From NCBI RefSeq assembly GCF_000003855.2, contig NW_003101680.1, positions 4,318,731 through 4,382,730 of the forward strand: 64,000 bases of DNA. The letters are read 5' to 3'. The position numbers were made by a program, and so were the translations under genes. The DNA comes from Blastomyces gilchristii SLH14081 (taxonomy: Eukaryota > Ascomycota > Eurotiomycetes > Onygenales > Ajellomycetaceae). Positions 12,720 to 23,576 of the stretch are shown here, piece by piece (position 1 is the stretch's first letter; each line of letters opens with the position of its first letter). Under the pieces are notes generated by a model. The model had not been told where the DNA came from. It did not search any database and worked only from the letters and a program-made list of their open reading frames with translations.

Positions 12720-13875
12720 AATCATTGTTATTCAACCTCTTCAAGCTTCTGTTTATAAATTTGAATAGAAGCTAATCTTTTCTCTGTTTTACTGAGACAT
12801 TCTCATAGTTATCTTCTGAATCTTTCTCTAATGTAACATGATTGATATGAACAGACATTGATTCATTCTTTAAACAAGAAGATACTGATCTTTCTCTTGA
12901 GTATGAAGATATATAGATTGATTAACAGTTGAAAGCAATGTGTTCTGATTAATTACAGTTAATATACACTCTATGTTGATGTCAATCAGCAACTTCTTCA
13001 GAAGTGATCTCAGGGACTTGAAAGTCTGTTCAGACAGCAGAGACTCTTGCTTATGTATAGATATTCAAGTCTACTCAATTCATGACATCTGCATCATTGT
13101 TATTCCTCAGTATGAGTGTATAAATCACTGAGATGTAATATCTTCTGTCACTGTTCTGTATATTCTTGAGCTTAGTAAGACAGTCATTCATTATTCAGAG
13201 CTGTATGTAGAAGTCTTTATAAGTCTGATCTTCATCTGCACTTATAAGAACTTGTAAGAGTTCAAAAGTTAATGTCTTCTTAAGTATGCTAATCTTTATT
13301 TGATTCTCTTAAGATTGATTATCTGCTTCTAGAATCTTGATATTGAAGTCAGAGATGAATGTTATAAGAGAAATATTTCTCTGTCAGATACTCTGTAGTT
13401 AATCTAATACTTTCTGTTATATAACAGTGTCTCAGAACAGAATATCAAGATGTTTCATAATATTATCAGATATTCACAACACTGATTCACATGCTTTCAT
13501 TCATGAATGAAACTTCTATTTTATATGATCTTTCAATCATTCATTGATATATTAATCTTGATTGATTAATGAACTGATGACATCTTCATCTACACTCAGT
13601 TTTATAAGTATTTTCATTCTTTATGATGAGTAGAGAGTGAGATCAGAAGTATTGAAATATGTAGAAGTATCTAAGTATTCTTTTAGTACTTTTATATTTG
13701 ATTCTGTAGGTGTTAAAATTGTGTGAGTTAGTTATTAAATCTCTTTGTATTAGTATTGTTGAGTTGTATGTATATTAGCTATTTATTATTATTGTAGTTT
13801 CAACATTACTCAGAGTCACTGTGACACTGTGTCTATACTTATATTCAGAGATTCTTTCATATTATTATTAGACAT
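12720..13875 (-). pseudogene. Gypsy A gag remnant (inner copy)
   Basis: The minus-strand ATG at 13875 corresponds to the start MSNDNIRE... of the copy at 54533. A capsid segment homologous to MKISMLKKTLTFELLQTF at 15285 follows. Near 12930-12972 the frame reads YINCN-stop-SEHIAFNC, a CCHC knuckle whose first Cys is Tyr. The zinc ligand losses and internal stops show a dead gene. Confidence 0.7.
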
Positions 13876-14183
13876 AATTATATTGTTTATCAGATGTGTG
13901 ATATCTGTGAAATTTGAAGAAGTGTAATTATATGAATATCTTATACATCTGAGTGTCAGAACTCTCAGATCTTTCACTAATATTCTCTTTGTAGAATCTT
14001 ATTACAGGGTCAGAATGACTGATAAGCAGCTTCTATTTAAGAACTCAGTGTTCACTTAACTGTTTCTCTATTTCTTACACATTGTTACATGTTCAGATAT
14101 CTCTTGATGAATAATTATTTCTAATGAGAAGATAATGTGTGAATAATCATTTTCTAATAAGAAGATGATGAATGTTTTTATAG

Positions 14184-14492
14184 TGTAAGAGGTCTACACT
14201 GAATAGATCAGTATAATATTGATAGATCTTATATAACAAAGATAAAAACATTAGAGAAGAAAAAAAAGAGAAAGTGTGAGAATCAGTAATCAAGGTGGAT
14301 ATTTATACGCGTATGTGATGGTGTACGCGGTGGAGCTTTGAGGCGGGAGAATATACACCCGTTCATAGCGGCCGAGAATCAGTGATCAAGAATGGCTGAG
14401 AATCGGAGTGTACACATTCGAGAATGAAGTGGTTGGAATCTGTGAAGTGTAACAGAATAGTCTATATGATTGATCGAGCGCAGCCCGCCACA
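14184..14492 (-). repeat. Inner Gypsy A 5' LTR, weakly mutated
   Basis: The 309-bp LTR runs from TGTAAGAGGTCTACACTG to CAGCCCGCCACA. It keeps many CpG and GG/CC sites (for example GCGGCCGAG and GAGCGCAGCCCGCC) that are changed in the 3' LTR and in the outer LTR at 16131. It is therefore the least mutated LTR of the family on this side of the island. Confidence 0.93.
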
Positions 14493-16130
14493 ATCATGTA
14501 ATGAGTACAAATGTCTTTTGAATCATCAAATCCTGCAAGGAGTCATGATTTTGATAAAGAGATACACTGAAGATTATAATATCTTATGACTGAAGATTTT
14601 ATCATTGCATAGTAATATAGATCACTGTCTATCATAGCTTTCATATTATACATATTATCAATCACAGTAGATATAAGAATCATATTCATTATTATCTTCT
14701 CTTCAAATTATTATCATTCAATCTCTTCAAGCTTCTCTTTATAAATTTGAACAGAAGCTAATCTTTTCTCTGTTTCATCAGAATATTCTTATAGTTATCT
14801 TCTGAATCTTTCTCTAATATAATGTGATTGACACAGACAGATGCTGATTCATTCTTTAAATGAGAAAACACTGATCTTTCTCTTGAGTATGAAGATACAT
14901 AGATTAATCAGCAGTTGAAAGCAATATATTCTGATCAGTTACAGTTAATACACACTTCACATTGATATTAATCAGTGACTTCTTCAGAAGTGATCTCAGA
15001 GACTCAGAAGTCTGTTCAGATGACAGAGACTCTTGCTTATATGTAGACATTTAAATCTACTCAATTCATGACATCTGTATCATTATTATTCCTTGACATG
15101 AGTGTATGAGTTACTGAGATGTAATATCTTCTGTTACTATTCTGTATATTCTTGAGCTTGATAAGATAATCATTCATTGTCTGAAGCTGTGTGCAGAAGT
15201 CTTCATAAGTCTGATCTTTATCTACACTTATAAAAGTCTGTAAGAGTTCAAAAGTTAATGTCTTCTTAAGCATGCTAATCTTCATTTAATTCTCTTAAGA
15301 TTGATTATCTACTTCTAGAATCTTGATGTTGAAGTCAGGAATGAATATTGTAAGAGAAGTATTTCTCTGTCAGATACTGTGTAATCAATCTAATACTTTC
15401 TATTATATAACAGTGTCTCAGACCAGAATATTAAGATATTTCATAATATTATCAGATATTCATAACACTGATTCATATACTTTCATTTATGAATAAAACT
15501 TCTGTTTCGCACAATCTTTCAATCATTCATTGATATATCAATCTTGATTGATTAATGAATCAATGACATCTTCATCTATACTCAGTTTTATAAGCATTTT
15601 CATTCTTCATGATAAGTAGAGAGTGAGATTAGAAGTATTAAAATATATAGAAGCACTTAAGCATTCTTTCAGCACTTTTGTATTCAGTTCTGTAAATATT
15701 GAAATCATATAAGTTAATCATTGAATCTCTTCATATTGAAGTTATTGAGTTGCACGCATGTCTGCTATCTGTTACTGTTATAATTTCAACATTACTCAGA
15801 GTCACTGTGACATTACATCTATACTTACATTCAAGAGTTTCATATTATTATTAGACATGATTATATTGATCATCTGATATATAATATCTGTGAAATCTGA
15901 AGAAATGTAATTATATTCTTATATATCTAAGTGTCAGAACTCTCAGGTCTTTCACTGACATTCTCTTATAAGATCTTTATTATAAGACTAGAATAACTGA
16001 TGAGCAAGCTTCTATCTGAGAACTCAGTGTTCACTTAACTATGTTTTCTCTTTCTTACATATTATTACACATTCAGATATCTCTCAATAAATAATCATTT
16101 CTAATGAGAAGATAATCAACATTTTTATAG
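14493..16130 (-). mobile_element. Outer Gypsy A copy, 5' segment (protease to leader)
   Basis: This is the right-hand part of the outer Gypsy A copy, beginning with the second copy of the TSD ATCAT (14493-14497). It continues the protease/gag region that stops at 8810. The gag ATG is at 15858 on the minus strand, and the leader runs to the LTR at 16131. Confidence 0.88.
14720..15858 (-). pseudogene. Gypsy A gag remnant (outer copy)
   Basis: This is the gag of the outer copy. The longest open piece, 15285-15061, reads MKISMLKKTLTFELLQTF, then DKDQTYEDFCTQL, and recurs nearly unchanged at 55109-55280 and as mutated sequence at 43650-43870. Further on, at about 14911-14955, the frame gives CINCN-stop-SEYIAFNC: a CX2CX4HX4C knuckle with His changed to Tyr and a Trp or Gln codon changed to stop. 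Gag forms the particle and binds RNA. The repeated preservation of the 15285-15061 block is probably due to low C content at mutable contexts rather than to selection. Confidence 0.75.
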
Positions 16131-16439
16131 TGTAAGAGGCCTATGCTGAATAGATCAGTATAATATTGATAGATCTTATATAACAAAGATAAAAATGTTA
16201 GAGAAGAAAAGAAAGAGAAAGTGTAAGAATCAGTGATTGAGATGAATATTTATACATGTATGTGGTGGTGTATGCAGTGAAGCTTCAGGGCAGAAGAATA
16301 TACACGTGTTTGTAGTGACTGAGAATCAGTGATCAAGAATGACTGAGAATCAGAGCATACATGTTTGAGAATGAAGTGATTGAAATCTGTGAAGTGTAAT
16401 GAAATAGTCTATATGATTGATCAGGCGTAGCCCGTCACA
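16131..16439 (-). repeat. Outer Gypsy A 5' LTR
   Basis: The 309-bp LTR runs from TGTAAGAGGCCTATGCTG to GCGTAGCCCGTCACA. It is the same length as the inner LTRs but more mutated (GCGGCCGAG has become GTGACTGAG). The 5 bases outside it are AAATT (16440-16444), the expected TSD partner for a site left of the window. Confidence 0.92.
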
Positions 16440-16777
16440 AAATTAAATAATATTTTTTCTCTGATATCTTCTACACTTAATTTAATTATTTTAAAATCAA
16501 AAGTTTTATATTCTGAGTAAATTATTAAGCTAAGTAATCATTCTCTGAATTAATCATATATGTTTATATAATGTATTCTGCATATAGTTTTAATCTTTAA
16601 TAAATAATATTAATATCTTATTACATTGTTATGCTATAATTGAAAATTAACAGCTCTATAGAGTGCTTTTTGAAGTTTGTTGAGTTGAATGAGTTTATTT
16701 GATGATGAGTCACGTTATCTCAGTAGTAATGATTAGTAAGAGGTCCGTTATCCTCCGAGAGAAGATTGCCATAATAG
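16440..16777. other. Spacer between Gypsy A and Copia
   Basis: The first 240 bases are very AT-rich with no feature seen. From about 16680 to 16777 the composition is closer to normal (GTCCGTTATCCTCCGAGAG). This looks like the left end of the GC-normal island that the Copia element entered. It ends in the TSD AATAG (16773-16777). Confidence 0.6.
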
Positions 16778-16889
16778 TGTAGAATAGTTAAATGTTGTGT
16801 ATTGATAGATCTATCTACAAGAATATAATACAGTGGTGAGTCACATGATCTAGTGAGAATGCTAACCACAACAGCTGTAAGAGTCAACA
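16778..16889 (-). repeat. Copia 3' LTR
   Basis: This 112-bp LTR aligns end to end with 21881-21992. Differences are of the C-to-T/G-to-A type (for example CCGCAACGGCC in the 5' LTR, CCACAACAGCT here). Confidence 0.9.
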
Positions 16890-16999
16890 CCCCCTCTTGA
16901 GATAACAAGAATCACATACAAAAACACTCAAACCACCAAGATAGTCTGTCAAAATCAAATACAAATGTAAAATTAAACATTCTCAACTTTTATGTCTGT

Positions 17000-19900
17000 A
17001 AGACCTAGCAAAATCATGAATCGCGCAAATGTCACAGTGTCTAGAGATTTAATGAGTTCATCCACTGCTATCTGAGTGATGAGAATGTATTCTAAATCAA
17101 TGACCCCCTGATTCAACTGCCAATGTTAAAAATGAAAACACATGTCAATGTGCTTGCTTCAGACTGTAATGACTGCCATCTTTGTGAGATCTATAGCACT
17201 CTTATTATCAGTGAGAATCTGTATCAGAGATGTAGTGATGAAGTCAAGCTCAATCATGAGGTTCTGAATTCATGTTGCCTCACAGACTGCCTCACTAAGA
17301 GTCACATATTCAGCCTCATTGAAACTTAGAGATATACAAGGTTGCTTCACTGAACACCATGAAATCAGGCTGTCTGCAAGCTTAAAAACATAGCCGGATG
17401 TTGATTTTCTATCATCATTCAAGAGGCCGGCTCAATCAGAATCCGAGTAGCTGAAGAGTAGGTAGGAATCATCAGACAAATCAGAGATAATGAAAAGATC
17501 AGTAGGAATGAAAAGATTGATAGAAGCAGAAGAAACAGACCCCTCATACAGACTGTGTCTGTAGAAAATGCTCAGATTCATGATTCCTTTCAAATAATGT
17601 ATAATGTATAATAGGGCCTTTCAACATTGAAGTGTTAAATCAATGTTTCATTGAGTGAGTAGTAAGGTAGTGTAAGTAATATCAGGACATGTTTTAACTG
17701 TAAGATATTGCAAGTAACTCACATTATGTTGATATTACTGAATTGTGAAATCAGTCTCTTTCTCAGATATAGGGAAATCATTAATGCAGAATTCATTCTT
17801 CATTGATATTCTAGTGACAGCTGCATTATCAAGATAGAAATCTTCAACAAGGCATTTGATATATTAACAATGTGTCAAATCAATTCTCTTGTCTGAACAA
17901 TTGATCTTTATACTCAAATACTTGATTAACTGGTATAGATTCTTAACTGCTAATTTCTCACTGAGTATACTCACTAGTCAATCAGCATTCTCAGAAGCTT
18001 CAGATATGATGTTGAGATTATCAATGTAGATTATCATATAGAGATGATATCTGAATGTATGATATCAGAGTGCTGAATTATGAGTGCTGACTGTAAATTC
18101 AAGATCACTTAACAGAGCTGTTAAGTAATCATATCAGATCTTTGTCACAGGGTTCAGGTTATATAGACTACTCTCAATCACACAGACAAGTGTTTTCAGT
18201 GAGCCTGTCTTAAATTCAGTGAGTTGTCTTATATAGACCTTCTTAGTGAGATGCTTATGAAGATATATCATCACTATATTCACTTGACAGAGTATTCAAC
18301 TGTGTAGTACTGCTATTGTAAAAAGAATATGATTAACAGTATCAGTGATGACAGAAGTGTAGATCTCTTCTCTAGAATTCTTCTTAAGTCAGTTATCATA
18401 AATCACTCAATATGATTTCTTAAGAATATCATCAGAATCAGTATTCAGGTCCACAGGCCTATCTTTCTCAAGAAACACTTAACAGTCTGAAGTAATTGAT
18501 TCATCTCTCAGAACATCAGATCTAGAGATCAAACTCCATGTATTGCATCTCTTCAGATTGATAATCTTGCATTGCATGAACTTCTTTCAATAATCTTCTA
18601 CTTCCTCTGACTGAGATGTGGCATTCTTGTAGAACTTCGGGAGGTTGCCTGTAATGAGACTTGAAGTGTAAGTAGTCAGCGATTTCGCGGGCTGCAATTA
18701 TGTGGAATTCGGATCATCAATATTAAGAGTGTCTTCACCATCAACCAGATGAATATCAGGTTCTGGTATACTGGCATTATTAGTGAGTGTCACAGATGTG
18801 ACAACCGGTTTTTCAGTGATTGAAAGTCTCACATCACTACTGACAATAATCTTGTCAGATTTGAGATGCCATAGGTGATATATTGATGTGTCACTGAATT
18901 CAATGATACAATAGGAATCAGCATGTGAAGAAAGCTTATCTGCAGGCCACTGAGATTCATGCAAGTGAACAAAAACCTCTGCATTCAATCAGTGAAAATG
19001 CCTCACATTTGGCGGGGTATTTGTAAGTGCACATCAAGAAATCTTATATGAACTTGGAATTACAGAAGTCTCTGCAGTAGAGGACCAAAATTTTGAGTTG
19101 TAAAGAACTGTAGATGTGAGAGTATTATTGATTATTATAATCACTGTCTCTAGAACATCTGTTCAGAACTTCTTAGAGAGATTATCTTTCAAAAGAGCAG
19201 CTCTAACCTGTCTCATGATAGTGTGAATTCCATGTTTGAAAACACCATTCTGGTGTGATGAATGTGATGCTGTTGATTCTCATTTAATATCATATAAATT
19301 CATAACTGTGTGTATACACATGGATTGGAAAACTTCATCAATATCAGTCTGTAGAAAAGCAGGAACTGTATACCTGAGATTACTCATGAATCTGAGCCAC
19401 AACTCAAAGTATTGAACAGCCTCATTCTTGAACTTTAAAAAATATACTCAGTGATAGCAAGTCACATCACAGGTGATAAGTATTCAGTATTTAGTTCTCT
19501 GATGAGACTCTAAGAAGTGATCAGAGAGGTCTTTCAATGTACATTCATCATCTGCAAGATTAATATAAACCTTCTCAATAAGTTGAATAGATCTAGGTAT
19601 TAGTGTTTTCAAATAATCTCATATCATATCTGTCTTGACACATTTCTTGTAAAAGAACTTAGTCTTAGAATCTTTAATTGTGACTTCAGTATGAGAATTC
19701 TTGGTCATAGCAATTATAGCATCAGTGTGAATGTAACTGAGGTCACAGTGTCAGTTCAAAAGAGTCTTTGATATTCTTGTATTCTTGAGGCCTGTATTTG
19801 AGACTGTAGAATCAATGTTATTAACAGTAGTAGCAGCAGTCACAGAAAGATCAACTTTTCAGTTAAAATCATACTCATGTAGCATTGTAATATACTTGAC

Positions 19901-21640
19901 TGCCTTGTTCAGATGATTGGGATTCTCATTGAACTTTCATTCATTAATCTTATATATGTTGTTCTAGGCAGTCTGAACTGCATGAAAAATAATGCTGTTT
20001 AAGACTCTGCAAATGAAAAATGAGAGAATAGTGAAAGATAATGTAAATTGAAATTCCTGATCTTCAAGCTTTGCAAATAAGAGCAGGTTAACTATAATAT
20101 TAGAAATATAGTGAACATTCTGTAAGTTAACATCATCACTCTCAATCTTCAAGATGACAGTTTCAATCTTCTTGATAAACCCAGTTCTCTCAGTTGCAGA
20201 ATTGACAGAGATATTATCATTGAAAGGTTTGATATTTGAGAAAGAATGAAGCTCACTCATCATATTCAGACTTACACATGTGTTCAAATATCAAGATCTA
20301 GAGAATGGTTTTTCAGTGACTGTGAAAGAGAAATAGAACTCAATCTTTGTAATTACTGCATTTACTGCTGATTGAGAACTTATCAAGTCATTCTTCTTCT
20401 CTTTCTTCTTGTCATTCTTCTTGTCATTCTTCTTTTTCTTTTTATCAGAGTGTAGGATGAAATATCTGTTAATAGTATGTTCATGTCTTCTGCAGTGAGT
20501 GCACTTTTATACAGATATACTTTTATCCTCATCTTTATTCTTATTCTTTTTCACAGTTATAGAATCAGTCTGAGACTGCTTTTTCTGTTTAGTGATGATC
20601 TTCTTGAATGTATGATTGATCAGTTGCTTCATCAAATTATTAATATTAATGTTGACAATGAGTCTCTGATCAGTGGAGAAAAACTTATTCAAATATGTCT
20701 TAATAAACAGTCTTTAGTAATCTTATAGATTGTTGAGAAAAAGATTATAATATACATTCTCAGTACTCTGACAGAGCTCTTTGTGACAGATAATAAGATA
20801 GTAGAAATATCTCTGAAAAGTAAGATAATCATTCTTCTTGACTTATAATTTTGTCAATTTCTTGAAGATATTAACTTGTTCTTCTGTCAGTGATATTATA
20901 TATTCAATATTGATCTTGTCTCACAGAGCTGCAGTATTGTCAGCTTTCAAGATTTCAATAGTAATTTAAACATTTTCAACAAGACTCAATAGTATATATC
21001 TATATAGAGACTTGGAATGAATCCTTCACTTCTCAGAATCAATATAATATATAAAAGAAGATTCTCATTGAGTTCTCAATAGAATGTCAGTTTCATTAAT
21101 AACTTTCACATCAGTTAACATATCAACATGTCAGGCTTCATAATTAGAGTTATTAAATGTAATTACTGATTTAATATCTAGTGTATATTTGACCTTCTTC
21201 TGATATTCCTGCAACTCATTTCTTATAGTGTCTCTTTATACAGAGACAGATATAGTAAGATATTAAGTGATTTCAGCTGCAGTTATCTGATTTCATAGCA
21301 TTATCTATATAAGATTCATAAGATTGTCTGCAGTGTAATAGATAGATTGATTCAGATCATCATTAAAAGTTAGTATTTCAGAAGTGAGAAATGATGAAGA
21401 ATTTAATAAGTTGAAATGAACAGATTCTGCAGATAAATATTGACTCTGCTTTTCTTTATTCTGAAGTTTCTTCATTATCTTATCATCAAATTTCATACTC
21501 TGGTGAAAACTGATCTCAGTCTCATCTTGCAAGTCAGAAGCCTTCTTATAATAAGTGATCATTCTATTAATAAGTTATCTAGTAAAGTGTGTGATTCTGA
21601 ACCTTGAGCTGAACTCTGAAGTAACAGATGTATCACTCAT
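17000..21640 (-). pseudogene. Copia gag-pol remnant
   Basis: From ATG at 21640 the minus strand reads MSDTSVTSEFSSRFR; the same frame is open in 21562-21305. A CCHC knuckle (CTHCRRHEHTINRY, last Cys to Tyr) lies at about 20465-20507. The GAG-pre-integrase segment at 20287-19964 has VHYISNIIVNLLLFAKLEDQ, like the family's L-YVPNL--NLLS-SKL. The integrase C-terminus at 18988-18698 has YCIIEFSDTSIYHLWHLKSD, like the Copia G-YR-WDP segment. RT near 18015-18060 reads LYMIIYIDNLNII, where Copia has YVDD. RNase H near 17125-17150 reads KHIDMCFHF, like KHID-RYHF. The gene would have encoded one polyprotein; stops and D-to-N changes show it is dead. Confidence 0.88.
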
Positions 21641-21880
21641 ATCAAGATGACTCTGCTTCTTCTAGATATGTAAAAAAAAAATAAAAAAGTAATATTCTTC
21701 ACAATGAAGAACACACTTTCTTAAAAAAATAAAGTATATGAATCTGCTGATCAGCAGATTCAGAGAAAATGAAATATCTCTAATAAAGAGTGAGAGTCTT
21801 TTCAAAAAAGATGAACTATTCATGTCAAAAATGTTAATGCAATGTTCTAAAAAGAAAAACATGCCATTCAGGCTATAACC

Positions 21881-21992
21881 TGTAGAATAGTTGAACATTG
21901 TGTATTGATAAATCTATCTACAAGAACATAATATAGTGGTGGATCACGTGATCTAGTGGGAACGCTAACCGCAACGGCCGTAAGGGCCAACA
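21881..21992 (-). repeat. Copia 5' LTR, nearly unmutated at its outer end
   Basis: The 112-bp LTR starts TGTAGAATAGTTGAACATTG and ends GTAAGGGCCAACA. The final 50 bases retain CCGCAACGGCC and GGGCC, so it borders the GC-normal island almost without mutation. Confidence 0.9.
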
Positions 21993-22202
21993 AATAGAAG
22001 CGGCCGGGCCGGGGGTATGTAATTGTTATTGGATTCATTTCATGCGCTAAACCCTAAATGGCCTCGGCGTACATATGTTGAATAACTTGCCTGCAGCCTC
22101 TCTCCTCTTCAGCCGCAGGCTTGATCCTCATCTGCCTGCTCTCGCTGCCAACAATTCTTGGGTTTTGGTGTTCTTCCAATCATCGTCCGCGAGGTGTACA
22201 TA

Positions 22203-22412
22203 ATGGCTGCTGCATGCGTTGAGGCCAGCCTGACTTTGGCCCCCCGCGTATACCTTGTTAGAGAGCAGCCTCCGCGCAAGAATGGACCTCGACTTTTAAC
22301 GACAATTAATAGTGTGGTGATGAACCATTCTGATGGGATCACTCTTGACGAAGAAATCATATGCCCCTTGTCATATGCACCCTACATGCGGTTACGCCTC
22401 GCTCGCGTCTAG
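22203..22412 (+). CDS. Possible small ORF, unrecognised
   Basis: An open frame of 69 codons begins at an ATG with acceptable context and reads MAAACVEASLTLAPRVYLV, ending in MRLRLARV. It lies in GC-normal DNA and is not a transposon fragment that I recognise. No domain, signal peptide or splice sites are evident. An overlapping antisense frame of similar length means chance cannot be excluded. Confidence 0.2.
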   Translation: MAAACVEASLTLAPRVYLVREQPPRKNGPRLLTTINSVVMNHSDGITLDEEIICPLSYAPYMRLRLARV

Positions 22413-22534
22413 TCTCAGCTACCGGATGCTTGTCTGTGTGTCTGCCTCCCTGTCGAGATCGCCCGTTCTACCTTTCCGACTTCCCTGTCGACTGAAGGAT
22501 CTGTTGGCCCTCCAACATCAAGTGTTTGGACAAA

Positions 22535-22879
22535 ATGCGTGCAGATGCCTATTTGAATTACCGAATGTATTCGGGCTACCGCCAAAAAGGTAATTTGCTC
22601 CTCAGTATCATACCATTACAAGATTACGAACAGAATATTGTGCGTTATCCCGCTCGGGTTTGGATAGCTCAGCGGTCAGTCACCAACTGGAGGGAATTTG
22701 AGAAACGAATTGAATGGCATTCAGTCCAAAGTTCCCGCGCGGTCAAAGGACTCATGACGGCTGCTCAATTTCCTGTGCCGTTGTCTCGTCCGCGGACCCC
22801 GCCCCCAGACATTACAACTCGCTCACCCGGGCTAGGTGCCTTGGCTATTCCTCTAAACATTGCCAGGATGTGGTTATAG
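22535..22879 (+). CDS. Possible small ORF, unrecognised
   Basis: An open frame of 114 codons from the first ATG reads MRADAYLNYRMYSGYRQKG, with a Pro-rich stretch (VPLSRPRTPPPD) near the C-terminus. No family is recognised. It is longer than its neighbours in this GC-normal stretch, and the 5' half is rich in Tyr/Arg rather than low-complexity. It could also be a chance frame upstream of the gene at 23577. Confidence 0.22.
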   Translation: MRADAYLNYRMYSGYRQKGNLLLSIIPLQDYEQNIVRYPARVWIAQRSVTNWREFEKRIEWHSVQSSRAVKGLMTAAQFPVPLSRPRTPPPDITTRSPGLGALAIPLNIARMWL

Positions 22880-23400
22880 ACTTTTTGCATTTTCAGGCTA
22901 CTTTTTCTATATTTGGTAAATTAACCTGTATTCTTGCTCGACTCGCCTCTTTTTAGTAATATTTACTTTTATTAGATCGAGGCTAAGAGACTTAACTTCC
23001 TTTCTTTTTCGACATCCGCACTTGATATGTATATGGGCAAGCCCCCCCATGGCCAACAAACGAGTTGAGGGTTCAGATTTATCGGAATCCTGTATGATCT
23101 TCTTTTCAACTGTTGTGAAACCTCGACCTGCTCGACTCGACTTTCTCCTTTTTCTCGTTCGTCTTTGTTCAAATCGTTCTATGGTCCTTGTGGCTTGAAT
23201 ATCCTTTGTTTGCAATTCCTCACAAGATCAGGACCCGGGAGTTTACCCTTGTGGTGGCCCTGGCGTACCATATTTTCCCAGGCAGATCGTGCTTCTTGGA
23301 GATACGAAGGCAACCAGTGGATTCACCGCTCCATGCAGTATTTTAATACCTCCAGCTCTGCCACTTGAACGGCGTGGGCTCGGCTTGTGAAGAACGGAAC

Positions 23401-23576
23401 ACCGCGGCATTTTGGGGAGGATATAATAATCATCAGTGCTTCCTCTCCCCCACCAATCATCAACATCATCTCACAGCATTTTTGGGATCCAGGACACTCT
23501 CCTCATCCCCTAGCTTGGCAAACAGCTTGATTATTTCCTAGCTCTAACGGTTTAGAATCAGAACGTCTCTTTAAAT
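23401..23576 (+). promoter_or_regulatory. Probable promoter and leader of the 285-codon gene
   Basis: The stretch before the ATG is pyrimidine-rich (CTTCCTCTCCCCCACC), as in many filamentous fungal promoters. It carries a CCAAT box (23453-23457, in CACCAATCATC) about 120 bases upstream of the start. An AT-rich GGATATAATAATC lies at about 23420-23431. Assignment is by position and composition only. Confidence 0.4.

Larger units (their letters stand above)
8811..14492 (-). mobile_element. Inner Gypsy A, structurally complete (LTR to LTR)
   Basis: This is a 5682-bp element with two 309-bp LTRs (8811-9119 and 14184-14492), both TGTAAGA...CA on the plus strand. It is flanked by the 5-bp duplication ATCAT (8806-8810 and 14493-14497). 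The host sequence is another Gypsy A copy: it breaks after ...CAGCTTCATCAT and resumes as ATCATGTAATGAG, and the uninterrupted form is visible inside the element itself near 12495-12520. Coding is on the minus strand: gag from 13875, protease 12709-12410, RT about 12000-11300, RNase H about 11200-10800, integrase about 10500-9400. A polypurine tract abuts the 3' LTR. It is the best reference copy of the family here. Confidence 0.93.
16778..21992 (-). mobile_element. Copia (Ty1) LTR retrotransposon, complete, moderately mutated
   Basis: This is a 5215-bp element with unusually short 112-bp LTRs (16778-16889 and 21881-21992), both TGTAGAATAG...CCAACA or TCAACA. The flanking 5-bp duplications are AATAG (16773-16777 and 21993-21997). 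Coding is on the minus strand in the Copia order: gag with knuckle, protease/GAG-pre-integrase, integrase, then RT and RNase H at the left. A polypurine tract (CAAGAGGGGG on the minus strand, 16890-16899) abuts the 3' LTR. It sits exactly at the border between AT-rich DNA and the gene island, and is less depleted of CC/CG than the Gypsy copies. Confidence 0.93.
21993..23400. other. GC-normal island, left part: no firm gene
   Basis: Base composition is normal (CpG, CC and GG all common), starting with the Copia TSD and a GCGGCCGGGCCGGGGG stretch. Several short frames overlap on both strands and none resembles a known family. The two least unlikely are listed separately at low confidence. The rest is probably intergenic, perhaps with leader or promoter DNA of the gene at 23577. 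Confidence 0.5.

Noticed and set aside
16678..16889. A 212-bp left Copia LTR starting TGTTGAG
   Set aside because: The extra 100 bases have no counterpart at the right end and give no matching TSD; the 112-bp LTR gives exact AATAG duplications.
22907..23215. 102-codon basic minus-strand frame
   Set aside because: Arg/Lys-rich because of antisense pyrimidine-rich upstream DNA; overlapped by two other short frames.
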